From positions 62,001 to 126,000 of the forward strand of contig NZ_JAHKRC010000008.1 in NCBI RefSeq assembly GCF_019345465.1: a DNA stretch of 64,000 bases, written 5' to 3'. The notes under the pieces are model-generated. The model made no database searches and had not been told where the DNA came from. It was given only the letters and a program-made list of their open reading frames with translations. This document shows positions 58,197 through 64,000 of the stretch, one piece after another (the first letter of the stretch is position 1; each line of letters starts with the position of its first letter). The translations under genes and the position numbers were made by a program. The DNA comes from Pseudomonas sp. NKUCC02_KPG (GTDB lineage: Bacteria; Pseudomonadota; Gammaproteobacteria; Pseudomonadales; Pseudomonadaceae).

Positions 58197-59407
58197 GCGT
58201 GCGAGAAGTGACGGCGGCTGCGTCGACAGATCGCCAGGCAATGCGCTTGTTGATCAGTGGGCGAGACGGGGCGGCGTTGAACCATCTCAAAGCCTTGAGC
58301 CAGGGCATACCCAACCTGCAGGTGAACATCCGGTTGGTGAGCAATGGCCATACCGATCCGTTGTACGGGCTGGAGCAGATGCCTGATTTCCTGCTGTTGC
58401 GCGTCAGCCATTTATGGCGTGAGGAGTTGGCGGCGCTGTTGCAGCACCCGCTCAAAGAGCGTCCGCCTCTGCTGGTGTGCGGGCCTCTGGAAGAGCACGA
58501 AGGCATGCGTCTGGCCATGCAGGCCGGAGCCCGTGATTTTTTGCCTGAGCCTGTGTCAGCAGAGGATTTGCAGTCGGCACTCGACCGCATGCAAATGGAA
58601 CTGCACTCCGATCGTGGGGCCAAGGGCAAACTGGTGGCGGTGATGAATGCCAAGGGCGGATCGGGGGCCTCGATGCTGGCCTGTAATCTGGCTCATCAAC
58701 TGAGCGTTCACGGCGGCAGAACCCTGTTGCTGGACCTGGACCTGCAGTTCGGCAGCCTGGCCCATAGCCTCGATGTGCTGCCGACCCACAGTCATACCGA
58801 TGTGCTGCAACAGATCGATACCCTGGATAGCGTCGCATTGCGCGGTTTTTGCAGCCATTTCAGCCCTGCCTTGCATGTGCTGGGCGGGCGCGCCGATGAA
58901 CTGTGCCTGTCCCAGGATATACCTCTGGAGCAACTGGACAGTCTGTTGCGGCTGGCGCGCAACACCTACGACTGGGTGGTGGTGGATTTGCCGCGCCATA
59001 TCGATCACCTCACCGGCATCACCCTGGAACAGTCGGATCGGGTCTATATCGTGCTGCAACAGAGCCTGAGCCATCTGCAGGACGCCAATCGCCTTGTGCG
59101 CATCCTGCGCGACGATCTGGGCGTGCAGAGCAATCGCCTGCACGTGGTGATCAATCGCTTTGACAAGGCTTCGCCGTTCAAACCCAAGGACATCAGCGAT
59201 GCGTTGCGTTGCGCTGACCTGCAAAAATTGCCCAATGACTATGCGGTGGTCAGTGAAAGCCAGAACACCGGGGTGCCACTGGAACTGCATGCGCCGCGTG
59301 CCGGTATCACTTCGAGCCTGCGCGAGTTGAGCCACAACCTGATCGGTGTCGAGGCCAATGAAGCGGGCTTGCTAAAACGTACGTTCAACCGTCTGTTCGG
59401 AGGATAA
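58190..59407 (+). CDS. tadZ: CpaE/TadZ-type pilus localisation ATPase
   Basis: A 405-residue protein with an N-terminal receiver-like domain (about 20-135, no phospho-Asp) and a C-terminal ParA/MinD-like domain. The deviant Walker A is KGGSGAS (155-161), where the second, phosphate-binding Lys is Ala, as in other CpaE/TadZ proteins. It places the assembly machine at the pole in other bacteria. Overlaps the tadF stop by 7 bp. Confidence 0.92.
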   Translation: MLSVREVTAAASTDRQAMRLLISGRDGAALNHLKALSQGIPNLQVNIRLVSNGHTDPLYGLEQMPDFLLLRVSHLWREELAALLQHPLKERPPLLVCGPLEEHEGMRLAMQAGARDFLPEPVSAEDLQSALDRMQMELHSDRGAKGKLVAVMNAKGGSGASMLACNLAHQLSVHGGRTLLLDLDLQFGSLAHSLDVLPTHSHTDVLQQIDTLDSVALRGFCSHFSPALHVLGGRADELCLSQDIPLEQLDSLLRLARNTYDWVVVDLPRHIDHLTGITLEQSDRVYIVLQQSLSHLQDANRLVRILRDDLGVQSNRLHVVINRFDKASPFKPKDISDALRCADLQKLPNDYAVVSESQNTGVPLELHAPRAGITSSLRELSHNLIGVEANEAGLLKRTFNRLFGG

Positions 59408-59410
59408 GCC

Positions 59411-60844
59411 ATGCTCAGCGACTTTCGTAACCGCCTGCGTCAGCGAGCTGGCAAGCTGGCCCCGGTAGATACTGTGGTGATACCCATCGAGGGTGCCGAC
59501 TGCGCCAGTGTATTGATGGCCTGGGAGGCCAGTGCACCGGATGTGGTGTACGAAACCCGCACCAAACTCAGCTCGATGGAAGCCGAGTGGCGGGAGAAAA
59601 TCTACCAGCAGTTGCTCAAGGTCATGGACCTGTCCTTGCTCGATACCCTGGAGCTGGCCGACGCCGGACGCCAGATCCGCGAAATCAGTCTGCGCCTGCT
59701 GGACGAGTACTCGGCGCCGGTCAGTGCCAGCAGCCGCCAGTTGATTATCAAGCAAATCACCGATGAGGTACTGGGGCTCGGGCCGCTTGAACCGTTGCTC
59801 GGTGACAACAGCGTGTCCGACATTCTGGTCAATGGATTCAACTCGGTATATGTCGAGCGCTTTGGCAAGTTGCAGAGAACCGATGTGCGCTTTCGCGACG
59901 ACCAGCATCTGCTCAATATCATCGACCGTATCGTGTCCAGTTTGGGGCGACGCATTGATGAGTCCTCGCCGCTGGTGGACGCGCGGCTCAAGGACGGCTC
60001 GCGGGTCAACGCGATCATCCCGCCGCTGGCCATCGACGGGCCGAGCATGTCGATCCGTCGCTTTGCCGTGGATTTGCTCAATACCCAGAGCCTGGTGCAA
60101 ATGGGCACCCTGACGCCAGCGATCGCCCTGATGCTCAAGGCGATCGTGCGCGGGCGGCTCAATGTATTGATCTCCGGGGGCACCGGTAGCGGCAAGACCA
60201 CCATGCTCAATGTGCTGTCCAGTTTTATCCCGCACAACGAGCGGATCGTCACCATCGAAGACTCTGCCGAGTTGCAACTGCAGCAACCCCATGTGGTGCG
60301 TCTGGAAACCCGTCCATCGAATATCGAGGGCCGTGGTGAAGTGGGCCAGCGTGAATTGGTGCGTAACAGTCTGCGGATGCGCCCGGACCGGATCGTTATT
60401 GGTGAGGTGCGTGGCGCCGAGGCCCTGGATATGTTGACGGCGATGAACACGGGGCACGATGGTTCGTTGACCACCATTCACGCCAATACTGCCCGCGATG
60501 CATTGGGGCGGATCGAGAATATGGTGTCCATGAGCGGAGCCACTTTTCCGATCAAGGCCATGCGTCAGCAGATCGCTTCGGCCATCGGCGTGGTCATCCA
60601 GCTGGAACGTCAGGAGGACGGTACGCGACGTCTGGTCAGCGTGCAGGAAATCAATGGCATGGAAGGTGATGTCATCACCATGACCGAGATCTTCGCCTTT
60701 GTGCGCAGCGGCATGGGCGAGAAAGGGGAGGTTTTGGGCGAGTTTCGCTCAACCGGGATGGTGCCGGCATTTCGTGATGTGCTGGCCAAACGGGGCATTG
60801 AGCTGCCGCTCAGCCTGTTCCGGCCGGACTGGATGGAGGGGTAG
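59411..60844 (+). CDS. tadA: Pilus assembly ATPase TadA/CpaF
   Basis: A 477-residue secretion ATPase of the GspE/VirB11 superfamily. Walker A is GGTGSGKT (256-263), the Asp box is [10 protein letters not shown], the Walker B/His box region is [15 protein letters not shown] followed by [13 protein letters not shown]. It powers Flp pilus assembly. Starts 4 bp after tadZ. Confidence 0.96.
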   Translation: MLSDFRNRLRQRAGKLAPVDTVVIPIEGADCASVLMAWEASAPDVVYETRTKLSSMEAEWREKIYQQLLKVMDLSLLDTLELADAGRQIREISLRLLDEYSAPVSASSRQLIIKQITDEVLGLGPLEPLLGDNSVSDILVNGFNSVYVERFGKLQRTDVRFRDDQHLLNIIDRIVSSLGRRIDESSPLVDARLKDGSRVNAIIPPLAIDGPSMSIRRFAVDLLNTQSLVQMGTLTPAIALMLKAIVRGRLNVLISGGTGSGKTTMLNVLSSFIPHNERIVTIEDSAELQLQQPHVVRLETRPSNIEGRGEVGQRELVRNSLRMRPDRIVIGEVRGAEALDMLTAMNTGHDGSLTTIHANTARDALGRIENMVSMSGATFPIKAMRQQIASAIGVVIQLERQEDGTRRLVSVQEINGMEGDVITMTEIFAFVRSGMGEKGEVLGEFRSTGMVPAFRDVLAKRGIELPLSLFRPDWMEG

Positions 60845-60846
60845 TG

Positions 60847-61833
60847 ATGAACCAGATTCCTGGTGAATTTATCCTGGCGTTTCTGGGCATGGTGTTCTCT
60901 GCCATGTTCCTGCTCAGTCAGGGGCTGACGATTCCGGTGTTCGGTGAGGCCAACCAGGTGCGCAAGCGCATTCGTGGCCGTCTTAACTTGCTGGAGCGGG
61001 CCAATAACTTGCCCAACATGCAGTCGATACTGCGCCAGAAATACCTGCGTCGCCTGCCGCCCCTCGAGGCTCGCCTGGAGCAGTTGCCGATGATGGAAAC
61101 CCTGGCCCAGATGATCGAGCAGGCCGGTCATGAGTATCGGGCTTATCGGGTCCTGTTGCTGGGGCTGGTGCTGGCGACAGCGGTGGGGCTTGTGCTGTGG
61201 TCATTTCTGCAGCTGTGGTGGGTGGCGGTACCGGCTGCGTTGGTCAGTTTCTGGTTGCCAATATGGAAAATATCCCACGACCGTACCAAACGTTTCGCCC
61301 AGTTCGAGGAGGGTTTGCCCGATGCCCTGGATGCCATGTGCCGCGCCCTGCGTGCCGGCCATCCGTTCAACGAAACCCTGCAACTGGTTGCTGATGAACA
61401 TCACGGGCCGGTGGCTTACGAGTTTGGTCTGGCTTTTGCCGATATCAACTATGGCAATGATGTGCGTCGGGCCATGCTGGGCCTGCTGGAGCGTGTGCCC
61501 AGCATGACGGTGATGATGCTGGTGACCACGGTACTGATCCACCGTGAAACCGGTGGCAACCTGACCGAAGTACTGACCCGTTTGAGCAGCCTGATTCGCG
61601 GGCGTTTTCGCTTCCATCGCAAGGTCAAGACACTCTCGGCCGAAGGGCGGATGTCCGGCTGGATACTGGTATCGATGCCCTTTGTCCTGGCGCTGGCCAT
61701 CTTGATTTCGAGCCCGACCTACATGCCCTTGCTGTTCAAGGAACCCCTGGGGCAGAAGCTGATCATGGGGGCGTTTGTGGCCATGCTGATCGGGATTTTC
61801 TGGATCCGCAAAATCATCCGGATCCAGGTGTGA
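60847..61833 (+). CDS. tadB: Inner-membrane platform protein TadB
   Basis: A 328-residue T2SSF-family membrane protein with a hydrophobic N-terminus, central TMs (about 98-138), the T2SSF core (FEEGLPDALDAMCRALRAGH, then ETGGNLTEVLTRLS) and two C-terminal TMs. The ATG at 60847 is preferred because GGAGGGG is at the right distance; a GTG overlaps the tadA stop one codon upstream. Confidence 0.94.
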   Translation: MNQIPGEFILAFLGMVFSAMFLLSQGLTIPVFGEANQVRKRIRGRLNLLERANNLPNMQSILRQKYLRRLPPLEARLEQLPMMETLAQMIEQAGHEYRAYRVLLLGLVLATAVGLVLWSFLQLWWVAVPAALVSFWLPIWKISHDRTKRFAQFEEGLPDALDAMCRALRAGHPFNETLQLVADEHHGPVAYEFGLAFADINYGNDVRRAMLGLLERVPSMTVMMLVTTVLIHRETGGNLTEVLTRLSSLIRGRFRFHRKVKTLSAEGRMSGWILVSMPFVLALAILISSPTYMPLLFKEPLGQKLIMGAFVAMLIGIFWIRKIIRIQV

Positions 61834-61860
61834 ATACGGGGTATCCCGGAGGGCATGGGC

Positions 61861-62823
61861 ATGAACTATTTACTGGAACTGATCAACCGGCTGGTGGGTG
61901 ACGAGCAACTGACCCGGCTGTTGTTCGCCGGGCTTATCGGGCTGAGTGTGGTGCTGGTGGTGGCGACACTGGTGATGCTGGTCAGGGGGCTGCAAAGCCC
62001 GGTGCAGCGCCGCTTGATGTTGATCAAGCGGGGTCATGGCACAGACCATCGGGCGCCACCGAGCAATCTGCAAATGATGCTTGAGCAGGTGGGGCAGCGC
62101 TTCAGTGCCGGTGAGACCCGGCGCTCATCGGCCACCCGCACCCTGTTGACCCATGCCGGTTATCGCTCGCCGTCGGCGGTGCAAGTGTACTGGGCGATTC
62201 GGCTGCTGCTGCCCTTGCTGCTGACAGGTATTACGCTTGTGGCGTTGCCGTTTATTACCAATATGTCGCTGCTACTGGGCGTTGGCCTGTTGATGTTGGC
62301 ACTTGGGGTGGGGTGGCTGGTTCCGGCGGTCTATGTGGGCGCACGCAAGCAGGCACGCATGTCGCGGCTGCTGATTGCTTTCCCGGATGCGCTGGACCTT
62401 ATGGTGGTGTGCGTGGAGTCGGGGCTCGCCTTGCCCCAGGCAATCGAGCGGGTCTCCGAGGAAATGGCCGTCAGCCAGCCCGATCTTGCCCTTGAGCTGG
62501 CACTGGTCAACGCCGAAGTGCGTGCGGGTGTTCCAAGCACTGAGGCCCTCAAGCACCTGGCCGAGCGTACCGGGCTGGAAGACATTCGCGGGCTGGTGAG
62601 CTTGCTGGCGCAGAGCATCCGCTTCGGCACCAGTGTGGGGACCACCTTGCGGATATATGCCGAAGAATTTCGCGATCGGCGTACGCAACTGGCTGAGGAA
62701 AAAGCTGCCAAGGTCGGTACAAAACTGGTCTTTCCGCTGATCTTTTGCCTGTGGCCCAGCTTTTTTCTGGTTGCCATCGGGCCTGCGATCATTAGCGTGT
62801 TCAAGGTTTTCGGAAAGATCTAA
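61861..62823 (+). CDS. tadC: Inner-membrane platform protein TadC
   Basis: A 320-residue T2SSF-family protein, partner of TadB. N-terminal TM (LLFAGLIGLSVVLVVATLVM), central TM pair, then FPDALDLMVVCVESGLALPQ and SVGTTLRIYAEEFRDRR. The start at 61861 is chosen over the ATG at 61855 because GGAGGG is too close to the latter. Last gene of the Tad locus; no TadD or secretin follows. Confidence 0.94.
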   Translation: MNYLLELINRLVGDEQLTRLLFAGLIGLSVVLVVATLVMLVRGLQSPVQRRLMLIKRGHGTDHRAPPSNLQMMLEQVGQRFSAGETRRSSATRTLLTHAGYRSPSAVQVYWAIRLLLPLLLTGITLVALPFITNMSLLLGVGLLMLALGVGWLVPAVYVGARKQARMSRLLIAFPDALDLMVVCVESGLALPQAIERVSEEMAVSQPDLALELALVNAEVRAGVPSTEALKHLAERTGLEDIRGLVSLLAQSIRFGTSVGTTLRIYAEEFRDRRTQLAEEKAAKVGTKLVFPLIFCLWPSFFLVAIGPAIISVFKVFGKI

Positions 62824-63046
62824 GGGAGGGGCGCGCGCAGCACTCCTTTTTCCGAAAAAACGCTCGATCACTTGCCCGCCGTCGCCCGTGCAACATTAAA
62901 CTTTTGAATCCCAAGGATATTCTGTAGCCTTATCGCGCTTCAGTGCTTGTCCGTGCCTGATACACACATTCTCCCAGCGGGACTTGACGGTCCGGAGCTG
63001 GTGGTACACTCGACTTTCGCGCAACGCGCTTGCAGGTCTTGCGAAC
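62824..63046. other. Spacer tadC / nadA
   Basis: 223 bp with no clear terminator or gene, probably containing the nadA promoter. It marks the right border of the Tad locus. Confidence 0.5.
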
Positions 63047-64000
63047 ATGACGCAAATTTCTGAACGACTTCTGGTTCAAGCCCACCTTGATGCCAAGCAG
63101 CCAAAACCGCTGACTGAGGCACAAGCCCTCAGCCTTCGTGCGCAGATCGCGGCTGAGCTTAAAGCCCGCGACGCGGTGCTGGTGGCGCATTTCTACTGTG
63201 ATCCGGTGATTCAGGCCCTGGCCGAAGAAACCGGCGGCTGTGTGTCCGACTCCCTGGAGATGGCCCGCTTTGGTGCGGCCCACCCGGCCAAAACCATTCT
63301 GGTGGCAGGTGTGCGCTTCATGGGCGAGACGGCGAAAATCCTGACCCCTGAAAAACGCGTGTTGATGCCAACGCTGGAGGCCACGTGTTCTCTTGACCTG
63401 GGCTGCCCGGTTGAAGAGTTCTCGGCCTTTTGCGACAAGCATCCCGAGCGCACGGTGGTGGTGTATGCCAACACGTCCGCGGCGGTCAAGGCCCGGGCTG
63501 ACTGGGTGGTGACATCAAGCTGCGCGCTGGAAATCGTCGAAAGCCTGATGGATAACGGCGAAACCATTATCTGGGGGCCGGACAAGCATCTGGGCCGCTA
63601 CATCCAGCGCCAGACCGGTGCCGACATGCTGCTGTGGGACGGTGCGTGCATCGTTCACGAAGAGTTCAAGTCCAAGCAGCTCGAAGACATGAAGGCGTTG
63701 TATCCGGACGCGGCAATTCTGGTTCACCCGGAGTCGCCGGAGTCGGTGATCGATCTGGCGGATGCCGTGGGCTCCACCAGTCAACTGATTGCTGCGGCGC
63801 AGAACCTGCCCAACAAGACCTTTATCGTGGCCACCGACCGCGGCATTTTTTACAAGATGCAGCAGCTGTGCCCGGACAAGGTCTTTATCGAGGCACCCAC
63901 TGCGGGTAACGGTGCGGCGTGCCGCAGTTGCGCACATTGTCCGTGGATGGCCATGAATACCCTGGAACGCACCCTGGAGTGTTTGCAGCAGGGTACCAAC
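63047..64000 (+). CDS. nadA: Quinolinate synthase A (cut by the window edge)
   Basis: Makes quinolinate from iminoaspartate and DHAP in NAD synthesis, using a 4Fe-4S cluster. From the ATG at 63047 the protein reads [17 protein letters not shown]. Cluster cysteines are visible in [19 protein letters not shown] and [13 protein letters not shown], and [10 protein letters not shown] near the N-terminus is typical. 318 codons are in the window; about 34 more would be expected beyond it. Confidence 0.97.
   Translation, partial: MTQISERLLVQAHLDAKQPKPLTEAQALSLRAQIAAELKARDAVLVAHFYCDPVIQALAEETGGCVSDSLEMARFGAAHPAKTILVAGVRFMGETAKILTPEKRVLMPTLEATCSLDLGCPVEEFSAFCDKHPERTVVVYANTSAAVKARADWVVTSSCALEIVESLMDNGETIIWGPDKHLGRYIQRQTGADMLLWDGACIVHEEFKSKQLEDMKALYPDAAILVHPESPESVIDLADAVGSTSQLIAAAQNLPNKTFIVATDRGIFYKMQQLCPDKVFIEAPTAGNGAACRSCAHCPWMAMNTLERTLECLQQGTN

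Overview
The window looks like a core-chromosome segment of a Pseudomonas of the fluorescens lineage. The basis is gene content and order: argJ/GST/Nudix-ThiE/sensor kinase/panE/yajQ; aspS-yebC-ruvCAB-ybgC-tolQRAB-pal-cpoB-queE-queC-tRNA-Lys; an MvaT-type xenogeneic silencer; an OprD-family porin; and REP-like repeats typical of this genus. The species cannot be named from the sequence alone. Both edges cut genes: pyruvate kinase loses only its stop region on the left, and nadA is cut on the right.

Layout. 1-10 kb: pyk (-), a small TPR lipoprotein, a PilZ protein, sbcB, mvaT (-), purU, a REP-like repeat with a small uncertain ORF, a PctA-like amino-acid chemoreceptor (-), a HerA-like ATPase and a DciA-family protein (-). 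10-21.4 kb: secA, argJ, GST, Nudix/ThiE fusion, cobalamin adenosyltransferase (-), an orphan-looking sensor kinase (-), panE (-), yajQ and an MscS channel. 21.6-26.3 kb: OprD porin (-), a 780-bp spacer, HIT protein, slyX, a membrane-anchored cold-shock protein (-) and a ribbon-helix-helix protein. 26.4-39 kb: fmdB-type protein, aspS, yebC, ruvCAB, ybgC-tol-pal-cpoB, queE, queC and tRNA-Lys(UUU).

39-45.5 kb is a variable stretch just downstream of tRNA-Lys and shows signs of turnover. It holds a degenerate 0.6-kb segment, an OafA-like acyltransferase with an SGNH domain, AT-rich spacers, two small unknown proteins, and an SOS-controlled umuC. The umuD partner of that umuC has been gutted by an in-frame internal deletion. 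The stretch also contains a collapsed LysR/oxidoreductase divergent pair of which only the two 3' ends survive. 45.5-49.3 kb encodes an organosulfur-scavenging trio: a DszC/SfnB-like monooxygenase, a sulfonate-type binding protein and a DszA/NtaA-like flavin monooxygenase. 49.4-52.1 kb has an NlpC/P60 hydrolase, a GNAT and azoreductase pair, and an AraC-type regulator with a pseudo-receiver domain.

52.2-62.8 kb is a complete-looking Tad/Flp pilus locus: two Flp pilins, prepilin peptidase, an additional AAA+ ATPase, CpaB, TadG, two TadE-like minor pilins, CpaE/TadZ, TadA, TadB and TadC. I find no secretin (CpaC/RcpA) and no TadD in it. Upstream of each flp gene there is a pair of direct repeats spaced exactly 21 bp (two helical turns) and set 86-89 bp before the start codon. 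That is what a binding site for the divergently encoded AraC regulator would look like. I consider this regulator/operator/pilus module the most interesting part of the window, followed by the umuD deletion.
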